Below, one piece after another: positions 1 through 10,949 of a DNA stretch of 64,000 nucleotides (positions are counted from its first letter, which is position 1; each line of letters opens with the position of its first letter). The translations under genes were made by a program, and so were the position numbers. The stretch is from Paratinospora sagittata (lineage: Eukaryota > Streptophyta > Magnoliopsida > Ranunculales > Menispermaceae), in contig CM069597.1 in the NCBI GenBank assembly GCA_035771175.1, positions 7,289,001 to 7,353,000 of the forward strand, given 5' to 3'. The notes under the pieces are model-generated. The model saw only the letters and a list, made by a program, of their open reading frames with translations. It was not told the DNA's origin and did no database searches.

Positions 1-10
1 AACCACTATC

Positions 11-2478
11 TGTGATGTCGTGACTGGCACAGAATCCCGGGTATATCCTCCCTTGATATCCCCAGCATCCCGTCAGCCTTTTAATAACACACCATAATCC
101 CAATAATTAACATCAAAATACATGGACAATAATAGATCATCAATGTAAAAGCACACCCAAATGACAACCATAATTCTTTTTTTCTAAGTCCATAATGTTC
201 AAAATATACAAAATCCTACTTAACCATAAAGTACAACTCATCTATGTGTTAAGTATAAGCATTAAGTGTTACATAGTACAATTTATCAAAATAAATGCGG
301 AAAAGTACTAAACACCTACGTCACAAAAGTGTAAGGAAAATGCCTGCAGTTAAGCTTTTCCCTTCCCCTTCCTATCCGAACCTGAAAGGATAAGAGTGAG
401 GAGTAAGCTACAACAAGCTCAATTAATGTTTTCTACAAGTGGCAACATATATATGCATTTATGTAAAACATTACAAGATCATTAAAACCATTTAAATATC
501 ATGGATACAAATAAGATTACATACATGCTCAATATAATGCATCATGTCATATACAAGACAATGCATATCATTTACAAACATGCTCATGCAATCCTAACAC
601 CTCCTGAGTAAGACTCAATACAAGGGCCTGAGTGCACGACACTCATCTCCCGATATACCTTTTACCTGTATTCTATTAGAATTCCTAGGATTGTATGAAC
701 CATAGGATCCACCCACCAAGACAAGTACCATGTCTAGGCGAATCCTAACATACACAACCCATAGGAATCCTCTGTCAGGTCCACAATTAGGGATCACCAC
801 TTATCTTACGAGATTCCCGGAAGAAAATTCCAACTAGGAGACTCTATCCAATTGCTAACCCTATTAGACTATGCTCAAATACATTTCATGAGACATTAAA
901 TCATGCATATTACAATAGATAAGCATTTAAAACACATTTCTATACTACAATGCCACATATAGAAACTAACAAGTAAAGAAACATTCATAACTTGATTGGC
1001 TAGACTTAGCCAATCCAATCCAATCCACAAAGGAGCACTAGAATGACCACAATCACCCCAAGCACCTCAATCCCCAATTGGCCTATTTGGGTTACTTAAA
1101 TCAACCAAAATCTCTGCATGAAACATGGTTTATACATTACTGAAAATCAGTCCACTAGTGTGCCAAACAACCATGATCAAACCCAATTCTATAGCCAATT
1201 AAGATTCTAAAATGATTATACACATGAGCCAATCTCATATTGCTCAATTCAACTATTTAAAATCAAATTAAACCATACATAAGCCAATTGAATGCAATAG
1301 GTTGATCCTCATGATCCAACCACTATAATACAAGGCATTCAACCATAATTAGGGTCAATTAGACTATTTATCAAGTCAATTTCATCAATTGACTAAGTCT
1401 AAGTCAAAATCCCCAAATTCATTGAAATTTCCCAAATTACATGGCCTAGGCTAAAATTACATTACACTAGGGTTATCCTCTAATCAAAATCAGTAAATTG
1501 GACTACTATACATCCACATTTACCCATATATTCAACATAAATCACATGCAAATTGAATAGGAAACCCTAAGTCCAAAATCCTAGTTTAGGTCAAATACCT
1601 ATAACCCTACCAATTTCTTGTTAGAAATTGGAAAACACCCATTAGGTCAAAATCAAACTTGCATGCATGAATGAAAGTGATAGAAGGAAGAAGAATGAGA
1701 AAGAATGAGGAAGAAATGATTACTTTGGGACTTCTTGAGGAAGAATGCACCCAAAACCCCAACTTTTCTCCTCTCCCCTTCCTTTCCTCTTCTCCAAGCT
1801 CGTTAGCTTCTTTTCGAAGTGAAAAATGAGAGAAATCAAGTCTCAATGACTTATATAGAGGTTAAGTGGCATTTTGGGCCCACACTTTAATAAAAGAAAC
1901 AATTTTCCTACTACAATTACTTGCACTTAGATAATCAATTTCTTGCAAACGACTCACCAATAAAGCATCTTAACCATTCAAAAGTTTTATGAGTCAGTTA
2001 CCCACTTTATGGTAAAATTTCAGCTCAATCCAATGGTTGACGGTGGGATTGCGCGATCCAACCGTTTGATCAAAACTGCGCAAGAAAATCCACAAATTTG
2101 AGAAACAGTGTTTGAAGTTTTATACCTCACAGTAGACAACTCTGATTAAGATCTTCACCATTCATAATGAAGATATATCAGAGAAGAATTAGCTGACAAA
2201 TTTCAGCTCAATCGGACCACGGATCTAGGAGATCAAGCCATTGATGTAATCGATGACAAAACTTTCTTCCTTCATGGAGCAAGCTCCACTGATCCAAAAC
2301 ATCGTTTTCGACATGTTTCGAAGGCGAACGAGTTTCCGATCATTCCAAAACTTTACGCACACATTAAACAACTTAAAATCATGCAAAGACACTCGAACCA
2401 AAATGCGTCGAGCATCAAATATGTATACGCATACATATACGGGTCAAAATGTTGTCATCCTAAGGTACGGGCGTTACA
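11..2478 (-). mobile_element. Long LTR (gypsy-type), minus strand, left arm of a head-to-head pair
   Basis: Read on the minus strand, the LTR opens at 2478 with TGTAACGCCCGTACCTTAG and closes near position 11 with CACGACATCACA, so it has TG...CA ends and is about 2.47 kb. It is non-coding. It carries a block (about 1980-2250) also present in the LTR at 37449-40208, recognisable by the 'gatcttcaccattca' and 'cagctcaatcggacc' phrases. Near 360-470 (minus strand) there is the GAGCTTGTTGTAGC...TTTCAG block seen in several LTR families here. No target-site duplication is evident, because the left flank is only 10 bp and the right flank is another LTR. Whether it is a solo LTR or part of an element lying left of the window cannot be decided. 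Confidence 0.7.
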
Positions 2479-4947
2479 TCGGAGACCTGTTCGGGGTCGA
2501 AACATGTCAAAAATGGTGTTTTGGATCAGTGGAGCTCGCTCCATGGAGGAAGAAATTTCTGTCACCGATTACATCAATGGCTTATTCCTAGTTCAGTGGT
2601 CCGATTGAGCTGAAAGTTTGTCAAGTTATTCTTCCTTGATAGATCTTTATTATGAACGGTGAATATCTTGATCGGAGTTGCCAACTGGGAGGTATAAGAT
2701 TCCAAACACTGTTTCTCGGATTTGCAAATTTTTCTTGCATAGTTTTGATAAAAATGTTGGTTCTCGCAATCCCACCGTTGATTGAGCTAAACTTTTACCA
2801 GAAGGTTGGTAACTGACTCATAATAATTTTGAACGGTTAAGATGTTAAATTGGTGAGTCCTTTGCAAGAAATTGATTATCTAAGTGTAAGTAATTGCAAC
2901 ATGAAAACTGTTTCTTTTATTTAAGTGTGTTTTTTTTAAGTGTGGGCCTAATTTTGCAACTTAGCTTCTATAAAAGCACTTGGACGTGTTTTTGCTCATT
3001 TTTACACTTCCATAAGGGGCAAAAGAGCTTGGAAAAGAAGAAAAAAGGGGAGAAGAGAAGATGTGGAGAAAGGCTAGGGTTTTGGAGCATTTTGGCTCAA
3101 GAATCCTCTAAGGCATCATGTTTTTCCTCATTTTCTTCCTTTAATCTCTTTGGTTTGTGCATTCAAGCTTTCTTTTGACCTAGGCATTGGTATGAATCCC
3201 AGATTTGAAGGGTTCTAGACCTAGGGTTTGCTTGTTGATGTTATTTTAAGCTTGTATGTGGTATTAATGGCCTTCCTTGACTTAGAACAACACCTAAGAA
3301 GTGTTTTCCACACATGAATCCCGAATTTTAAGGGGGTGGTGGAAGAACACATTTTGGAATTAGGTCTTGCATGCTAGATATGTGTATCTAGAGGGTGTTG
3401 GGAACCCATTAATGGTGAAACCCCCAATTTCTAGCAAGAAATTGGAGGGGTTGTGTGTATTAGACCTAAACCTAGGTTATGGACTTAGGGTTTTTCATTC
3501 AAGTTGCATGTAATCTATGATGATTAAATGGGTAAATGTGGATGTTTGATAGTCCAATTTATTGATTTTGAACGGTGAAAAACCTAGGTGTAGTGTAATT
3601 TTGGCCTACGCCATGAATTTAGGGAGTTGCCCAAATTTGTGGATTTTGACCTAGACTAAGTCAATTGATAAAATTGACATGGGGATTAGTCTAATTGACC
3701 CTAATCATGATTGAATGCATTGTATTATGATGGTTGGATCATGAGAATCAACTTATTGCATTCCTGTGGGTTAATTAGATATAAAGTGGTTTGATTGAGC
3801 TATATGGGTTAGCTCATGAGTGCAACCATTTTAGAGTCTTAATTAGCTATTGAATTGGGTTTAAACATGGTTGGATGACATGCTTTTGGACTGATTTTTA
3901 GTGATGAATGAACCATGTATTATGCAAGGATTGTGATTGATCTAAGTGACCCAATTAATCCAATTGGAGGTTGAGGTGCATAGGAGTGTTTTGGTGCATT
4001 CTAGTACTTCATTGGTTGGATTGGCTAAGTCTAGCCAATCGATTTGTGAGTGTTTCTTACATTTGGATTCTATATATGTGGCATTGTATTATATAAAATG
4101 TTTTGCATTAATATATATGTGTTATGCATGATTTAATGTTTCATGAAATGAATTTGAGTATAGTCTGGTTGGGTTAGTAATTGGGTTTTGGTCTTCTAGT
4201 TGGGATTTTTCTTGGAAAATCTCGTAGGTGTAGCGGTGATCCCTAATTGTGGACGTTGTAGAGAATTTTATGGCTTGTGTAGATAGGATCGCCTAGACAT
4301 GGTATGTGTCTTGGTGGGCTGATCTTATTAGCTACACAACCCCAGAAATCCTATTAGAATACGAGTATTGTTTGGTTAGATCGGGCGCTGAGTGTCGCGA
4401 ACTCAGGCCTTTGATCGCCCTTGCTCAGGAGGTGTCTAGGATTACATTTGCATGTTTAGAAAATGATATGCATTGTCTTGGTTATGACATGATGCATTAT
4501 TTTTGTCATGTATGTAATTTTGTATATCACCATGTTATTTAAATTGTTTTAATGACCTTGTCATGTTTTATCTAGATGCATGTATGTTGCCACATGTAGA
4601 AAACATTCACTGAGCTTGTTGTAGCTTACTCCTCATTCTTATCATTTCAGGTTCTGATAGGAAGAGGAAGGGAAAAGCTTGACTGCAGAGCATTTTTTGA
4701 CTTTTGGTGATGTAGGAACTTAGTACATTTCCTTGTATTTTGTTAAATATATACTTAATAACACCTACTATACTTATACTTAACACATAGATGAGATGTA
4801 TTAATGGTTAGGTATAGTTTTGTTTATTTGATTATTTCGGACTTAGGAAATTTTATGGTTTACATTTTGGGAATGTAATTATCTTAATGATTTGTTTATG
4901 TCCATTTAGTTTGATGCTTATATGAGAATTATGTGTTTAGTACGACA
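2479..4947 (+). mobile_element. Related LTR in opposite orientation, 5'-truncated (right arm)
   Basis: This segment is the inverted, diverged copy of 11-2338. For example, 4602-4680 (GAGCTTGTTGTAGCTTACTC, then TTTCAGGTTCTGATAGGAAG) mirrors 360-440. It lacks the first ~140 bp of the LTR and begins exactly where the minus-strand LTR starts, so bases 2339-2478 form an unpaired spacer. Homology fades near 4947, just before gypsy coding sequence. The two arms are clearly not identical, so they are old or came from different insertions. It is non-coding; ORFs inside it are chance frames. Confidence 0.65.
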
Positions 4948-5432
4948 ACCAGTGCCCTCTTTCCAGAACCCCCGCACTACGCCAACGTGGAATTCGGTCC
5001 CAGTTTTTCTTAGGCTTCCGGAGGTGCCAGCCCCAGATGAAGCTGAACCATCTAATAGGCAAACCTGACAATCACCAGCTCAGTCAGGCAGGCATGTTAG
5101 GCCACCGTCTCAACAACCGGGTTTTCTCCCACAACGCATCCCAACGCCATCTTCTCTTCCTGAATTATCAGATTAGGACAAAATGGAGTCTGATTCAGTC
5201 CATTCTCTTACCCCAGTTCATTCTTGAGATTCTACTGCTCAGAGTGCAGTACGCGGGCCCAACAACCAGCGCAGCCAAGACGATACAAGATCTCCAAGCC
5301 TAGCGGACAGTAATACAGACATTGAGATCATCGACATTTCAAATGATGAATAGTAAGTATTTTACCTACATGTCAAAAAACATCCTACCTTATTTAAATT
5401 TTGAGGACGAAATTCGTTTAAGGAAGGTAGGC
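4948..5432 (+). pseudogene. C-terminal tail of a gypsy polyprotein plus polypurine tract
   Basis: One frame gives a proline/serine/glutamine-rich tail (VPAPDEAEPSNRQT..., RSPSLADSNTDIEIIDISND) ending at the stop codon 5351-5353, with at least three internal stop codons. It is followed by a non-coding stretch containing GAGGACGAAATTCG and the purine-rich AAGGAAGGTAGG directly before the LTR start TGTAACACCCC. This order (polyprotein end, GAGGACGAAATT motif, polypurine tract, 3' LTR) is typical of plant chromovirus-type Ty3/gypsy elements. The upstream RT and integrase are missing, because the LTR pair at 11-4947 replaces or interrupts them. Confidence 0.7.
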
Positions 5433-6653
5433 TGTAACACCCCCCACTTTTTCTACTGTAGAAACTAATTCAACCGCTTAAAAACCCTCTACGTGTAATT
5501 TCAATAAATTGTAAAAGCCCCCCTCAAAGAAAGATATAGACCCCCATAGTCGGATGGTCTTAAGGAAAGGACTTTCCCCATGGGGGGTCGGCCCCTCCAG
5601 CCCCAAGAGGGGCCGACCCCTAAGGGTGGCCCCCTCAGTTTCACTCCGCCGACCCCCTTGCTCTCCTCACCCTCCTTTGACCCTTTTGCGTTATCCTGCA
5701 TCCTTGCTCATTTCAAGAAGTTAGAAGAAAGTGCTACGCCATTACAAGTGTGTTAAGGTGGGGAATGAAAGTTAGGTTTGCATTTTTTACCTGTTTAATA
5801 CTGAATTACATAGCATCATGCATCATATCTATTACCATGCTTTACTTCATGCATAAGGCTATCTATTAAAAATGAAATATTATTGGGTGCTATGCTATTA
5901 CGTTTGCCCCGGCAGAGTGACACTGTCACTGATTATATTATTGTGTGCCATGTCATTACGCTAGCCCCGGCAGAGTGACACTGTCACTGGTTAGTACTGA
6001 AACTCATGAGACCTCTTAGTTGTTGGTTATTACTGGTGCCTCGGATCATAGGTTGCGAGTGAATGGTGTCTGGCCTGTGATGCCGTGTGACTAGGTTTCA
6101 TTCATATCATTGCTTGATTGTATTGTTGTGGCATAACTATTTGATGATTGTTGTTATGTATTTATTATTATGCATGTACGACTTGTTTACCCTGTTTGAT
6201 CTCACTAAGCTGTTGAGCTCACCCCGTTGCTAATCTTTCCAGGGAATTAAGATGGGTCAGAATGGATTTATTCTAGGGGTTATGGCAAAATTTGGTCTAT
6301 GTAGGGATTTTTGTGTATGTACTCTCTCCAGGTCCTGTTAGATCGGTTTGATGACGGTGGTGATGGTTCCAAGCTTCTAAATGTCTCTCTTTAACTACTC
6401 ATTTTTTGTTATTTTGGTACTTTTGTAGGGGTTCGCCCTTGTTACCTTTTTGGTTGTCTTTTGATATAAGAAATGTAATAATTACTAAACTTTATATGTG
6501 AAATATAACCGTATTTTCCTTAAAAGTTTGTATTTGTATTATTGTTAATGTGGGCCATTGTGCTTCTGCATGTGCGACTCTGATTGAGTAGAGTGAGCAC
6601 TTGACGCCCTAACTGTTGTACCTCGCTCTGCGTTGATGGGGCGGGGTGTGACA
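5433..6653 (+). mobile_element. 3' LTR of a Ty3/gypsy element
   Basis: It starts TGTAACACCCCCC right after the polypurine tract and ends GGCGGGGTGTGACA at 6653, giving 1,221 bp with TG...CA ends. It contains a 57-bp tandem repeat (5882-5996) and the block GAGCTCACCCCGTTGC...TTTCCAGGG at about 6215-6245. The right flank GAGGA (6654-6658) belongs to the antisense ORF of the Tat element, so this element inserted into the Tat element. The matching 5' LTR and duplication are outside the window. Confidence 0.85.
5882..5996 (+). repeat. 57-bp tandem duplication inside the 3' LTR
   Basis: Two units, 5882-5938 and 5940-5996, both carry GCCCCGGCAGAGTGACACTG. They differ at a few positions, so the duplication is not recent. 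Confidence 0.85.
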
Positions 6654-9170
6654 GAGGATGTCAACCTGAAGCTCGACACGCTCGAGATCGACATCCCTAG
6701 CAGCGCCATGTCTTTGATGAAGGACAAGCACATATTTGAAGGCTTGAGCGACGCCTTCATGAAGTCCGCTGAGGTAAAAAATTGACTTTTCAATTTGTTT
6801 TTTTTTCCTTGCTATTATGACTCGATTTTTTGCTTTGCAAGCTACTGCTCAGACCATTTACAACCTCCACCGCATCCAGGCTGATTATAAGCATTTTGAG
6901 GATGCTCTAAAGGAGTCCCAAAGTTGTGTTTTGGGAATCAAGGGTGCTGGCCCGAGATACCAAGCTGAAGAAGGTCTTTGAGCAGTTAAAGCTAAAGGAG
7001 GCTGAGGCAGAATCTCTCTGGGATGAGCTGACCAGGTCCCTATTGTTTCATGGAACCCCATGATGTGAACGTTTTGACGATTCCAAACCACTCACTTGTG
7101 TATCTAATGATCTTGTTAAGTGTTTCAGTCAACTCAAAATCAAGACGTAGATCAGAACTGAGACAATGCGCGTCAAGCCATCAAGATCAAGACTCAAGAG
7201 GAATTTGTTCGTCTAGAATGTAAAACCTTCACTCAAACAAATTCTCAGCAAGTTTTGCATATTTTCACTTTTGCATATCTTTCAAATGTTTTTATTTTGA
7301 AAATTTAATCAAGTTTCAAAAGTTTGAAAACTTATTTTGAAAATCAATTAAGAGTTTTATCAAGATGCTGACTAAACGTTTGAACGCTGATGGTACTTAA
7401 ACTACTTCCATCAGGACGCTTCCTGTCTAGGAGCGCCCTCGTGTATCAGCCCAACGGTTACATTAGAACGCTGATCGCGGGTCTGTACGCTCATCGAGTT
7501 CTGAGCGTTTTTAAAGTATTTAAAAACATGATGCCTACGTTGCATTAACGCCCTTGTAAAGTTTACGTTTTTAAAATGTTTTTAAGTTTTAGGGCGCTAA
7601 CGTTACTATTAGAGCCCTCATAAAACTTTGTTTTTAAAACGACATGACGTTTATTCCTTGATTAGCGCCCTCATTGATCTCTGGTTTTAAATATTCATTT
7701 GAGCCTCATGACGCTGATATATCATTAGTACGCTCAAATAACAATGTCAGTTGAACTTAAATCTTTGACTCAGTGTGTACCAAAACGCTAATGGTCCAAT
7801 CTGTACACTAATACACTTCAGTCAAATATCTGAAAAGCAATCTGGCAAATCCAGATTCTGACATTTTAGATACATGAATTGTGTCTTCCTAGACTTTCCT
7901 TATTCGTGTATTCTAAATCAAACCAAACTTTTTCTTATAAACCTGAACATACTATATTCATGAAAGATTAAGGTCGTTGTGAGCAAACGTTCAAATTTGA
8001 AATTCAAATCAAACGCTCAAGTGCTTTATCTTCATTTAGTCTATAAATATATGTATCTTCAAAATACAACACACAAAAAATTTTCTGAACAAAAAACTTG
8101 TTGAAAGTTAGTCAAAATTTTCAAAGTGATACAAAAACTATTTTTAGTTTCAAATTGTTTTTGAAACAACTTGCATTCAAAAGATTTTCATATTGTGCTT
8201 CATCTCAATCATCTTTTTGAGAATTTGCTTGAAGAAAATTGTTTTCACTCTAAAGTCTTTCAACGTACTTCATTTCATATCATATCTTGCTGGAACATCA
8301 ATTGAGTGATTGGCTAGGATACAACTGTACTTAATTTTATATCTTTGTTGTATCAAAGACTGTAACAATAGTTATATAAACTACTGAGATTCTTCTTTGA
8401 AACTAGAAAGGTTCTTTCAAGCCTGTTAAATTGAGAAGGTCTTAGATTAGTCTTAGACCCGAAAGTTGAGATAGGTAGTTCTCTAGCCTGTCAGTCGAGA
8501 GGTGTAGGTAGTTTTCTAGCATGTAAGTCGAGAAGTTTAGGTTGGTCTCAAGCCTGCAAATTGAGCATTGTAACAGTTGTTCTCACACCCGAAAGTTGAG
8601 AAAAGGTATAACGATTTGGTTAGCACCCGTAAGAGAATTCCTTAGTGGAGAGGCTTCAAATCCTAACTGAAGAGGCTACGTAGTGGATGTAGGCAAATAG
8701 CCGAACCACTATAAATTGACTAAGTTGATTCTATTTACATTTATGTATTTACTTATTTCCATTGCATTAATTTTTAATTGTCTAAGTGTCCAATTCACCT
8801 CTTATTGAACATACCTGAGCCAACAGTCCCAAGTAGAATTCCAAGCCACCGTCGACGCCAAGATCGATGAAGTCTGCTAGGGTCGAGTAGACGAGGCCTG
8901 TGTTGAGGCAGTAACTCTCTACCGAGCTGACATGGAGTAATACTTTGGCGACCAGGTGGACTGGAAGGGCTTTGAGGAATGGGCTCGCTCGAGTAGCACC
9001 GGAGAAGACCGAGCAGGAGAGGGGGTCGAGGTTGAGGAGTTCTCTGTCGAGCAAGACGCCAATGTTGCGGTTGCTAGGACTTCATCCGATCAGCCACAGA
9101 CCATAGCAGATGAGGATGAGCCGGTCAGCCTAACCGAGATCTTGCACTGTTCAACTGTTTCGGATGCGTA
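6654..9170 (+). pseudogene. Antisense ORF of the Tat element (coiled-coil protein), interrupted
   Basis: Encoded opposite to gag-pol. Part 1 (6654-6773) reads SSAMSLMKDKHIFEGLSDAF and ends at a possible donor (GAGgtaaaa). After about 70 bp of T-rich intron-like DNA (acceptor near 6840) it reads TAQTIYNLHRIQADYKHFED, then shifts +1 near 6935-6955 into KKVFEQLKLKEAEAESLWDE. The frame is cut by a solo LTR (7041-8825). When the duplicated GTCCC is counted once, it resumes as VEFQATVDAKIDEVC, then a stop at about 8878, then an acidic tail ending VSLTEILHCSTVSDA at 9168. The Glu/Lys/Leu-rich middle is coiled-coil-like. Additional ORFs on the opposite strand between integrase and 3' LTR are known in Tat elements; their function is unknown. 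It lacks its start (cut by the gypsy insertion at 6653). Confidence 0.65.
7041..8825 (+). mobile_element. Copia-type (SIRE/Maximus-like) solo LTR
   Basis: An exact 5-bp duplication GTCCC flanks it (7036-7040 and 8826-8830), and removing it restores the reading frame of the antisense ORF. The 3' end has GTAGTGGATGTAGGCAAAT, then GCCGAACCACTATAAA and GTCCAATTCACC, which I recognise from the ends of SIRE/Maximus-type copia LTRs. Several 'cccgaaagttgag / cctgcaaattgag' units lie at about 8450-8600. The termini TATTG...CAACA are not the usual TG...CA. A second family copy is at 40707-42726. Confidence 0.8.
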
Positions 9171-9869
9171 GTGTCTGCTTGGCCTGGTTTAGCTTTTTGT
9201 TGTGGACTTGCGTGCCTTAAAAAACTCTTTTTTCTTTGCCTTGTTTTGTACTCTTCTTTTCAGATATCAATGCTAGCTTCGCTTTCAGATCTGTCTTCTC
9301 GTCTCTCTTTATTGCTTTCTTTTGGAATTTTTCCCGAACTTTTTCTAAAGTACACTATTTTTGGGTGCTGAGGTCGGTAAGTCTACGTCCCAAGTGTTGA
9401 GCTCCGTGTTTTGGCCCGTAAATGATGTGTACTGAGCTCCATACTTAGTTATTTCTAAGTATATTTATAGATGGTGAGGTCGGTAGGTATATTGTGTGTA
9501 CCGAGCTAATGAATTCTGCGTAAATTAAGGTCGATAGGTGCGTACCGAGCTCTTTACTAAGCTATTTTTCCATATGATGGATAGCTTGGTCGGTGAATTA
9601 TTCTTTTGATTGGTCGGTGGGTAAGTGGGTGTTTTGTACCCTGTTCATCTCGGTAGGGACTGCCCAACCCTCCAAGGCATTTTGAACCCAAGGGTCATCT
9701 TCTCGGTAGCAGCGTGTCCACTGTTCCAAGGCACTTTAAGGGATAATCATCCCTCTTTGTCAGTGCTACCTACCCTTAGAGTTTGATACCCCAACGCACT
9801 TTTGATTGTAGTTATCTTCTCAGTGAGGGTGTACCTCCCAAGGCAGTCTAGGGTTAAATACCCTTTTTC
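9171..9869. other. Tat element spacer between integrase and antisense ORF
   Basis: No conserved coding frame. It contains scattered copies of GAGGTCGGTA and GTACCGAGCT at 9369-9660, which look like degenerate short repeats. The integrase C-terminal region expected next to 9870 is missing, so a deletion probably lies here. Confidence 0.5.
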
Positions 9870-10443
9870 TCATTGGCTTGAGGATGAGCAGGAATAGAAA
9901 AGAAGTGTCGAATACCAGCTTTTCACAAAACAACCTGAACTTGGCATTGTCAAATTGCTTGTCATTGTCAGAGATGATGGCGTATGGAATGCCAAATCTG
10001 CATATGATGGATTGTCATATAAAGTGTGTGGTCTTTTGCTCAGTAATAGTAGCGAGCGGTTTAGCTTCTGCCCACTTGATGAAGTAGTCCGCTGCCACAA
10101 TCGCAAATTTAACTTGTCCCTTGCAGGTCAGTAGGGGTCCTATTAGATCCATTCCCACTGAACAAAAGGCCACGGGCTTTGGATCGGTGACAAATTCTCG
10201 GCTGGGGCTCGAATGTTGACTCCATGTCGCTGACAGCTGTCACACTTCCTAGTGGTGTGGAGGGAGTCCTTATGAATAGTTGGCATGAAGTACCCCTACC
10301 TAAGTATCTTGTATGCCAAGGCCCTTCCACCAAAGTGGTTGCCACATATTCCTGCATGGACCTCTTCAAGGACTTGTTGGGCCTGCTCTTCACGTAGACA
10401 TGTCAGATATGGCATGGAGAAGTCGCGCCTGTAAAGTTGGCCA
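9870..10443 (-). pseudogene. Tat integrase fragment (zinc-binding and partial core)
   Basis: Reading 10443 to 9870 across frameshifts, the zinc-binding part shows CGNHFGGRALAYKILR, then KCDSCQRHG. It is followed by the rve core with DYFIKWAEAKPLATITE (first catalytic Asp) and FGIPYAIISDNDKQFDN (second Asp). It stops just after HPQAN, so the segment bearing the catalytic Glu and the C-terminal domain are gone. Stop codons and frame changes occur at several points. This integrase would have joined the cDNA to host DNA; it is now inactive. Confidence 0.8.
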
Positions 10444-10466
10444 TCGATTAGGGTATATTGAGCTAC

Positions 10467-10900
10467 CTATCTTTCTATTCTTCTGGCTTGGACCCTATCA
10501 TCTGGCAGCTCACCATCACTTATGTATCTCTCGATAGGGTCTATCCAATAGGTGCACTGAACCATGGTACCGACTTGGTTGGGTGTGCCAACCTGTCCAG
10601 TTACTTGGATACTTCTTGCTGGCAAGAATTCTACTGGAACATGAATCATAAGTTCTGCCTCAAAAGAAGATGCGAGCTTGGACAGTGCATTAGCTAAAAT
10701 GTTCTTGGTTCGAGGAATCTGAGTCACTTCGTAGGATTCAAAGTTTCTTAATAAGGCTAGTGCCTCCTTCAAGTATGCCTGCATCCTGTCGTCTTTCGCC
10801 TGGTACTCAAATGTGATCTGAGTTGCTACCAACTGAGAGTCACAGTAGACGGACAACTTTTTTACCCTTCAGCTTTGAGCAAGCCTCAGATAGGCTAGCA
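10467..10900 (-). pseudogene. Tat RNase H fragment
   Basis: The minus-strand frame shows VYCDSQLVATQITFEYQAKD followed by QIPRTKNILANALSKLAS, characteristic of the gypsy RNase H-like domain. A short upstream piece, NNEAEYEALLAY (10893-10930), carries the Glu of the active site in another frame. The expected N-terminal strand with the first Asp and most of the RT thumb are absent, which indicates an internal deletion at about 10930-11000. The C-terminal extension leads toward the integrase without an intact junction. Confidence 0.75.
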
Positions 10901-10949
10901 GTGCCTCATATTCTGCTTCATTGTTAGACGCCAAAAAACCAAAGCGAAG

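Noticed and set aside
2253..2608. Two overlapping open frames of 112 and 75 codons at the centre of the LTR palindrome
   Set aside because: They lie in non-coding LTR sequence, are not preserved in the mirrored arm and show no recognisable domain.
5501..5701. Minus-strand Gly/Arg/Pro-rich frame in the 3' LTR
   Set aside because: Chance frame in GC-rich LTR DNA.
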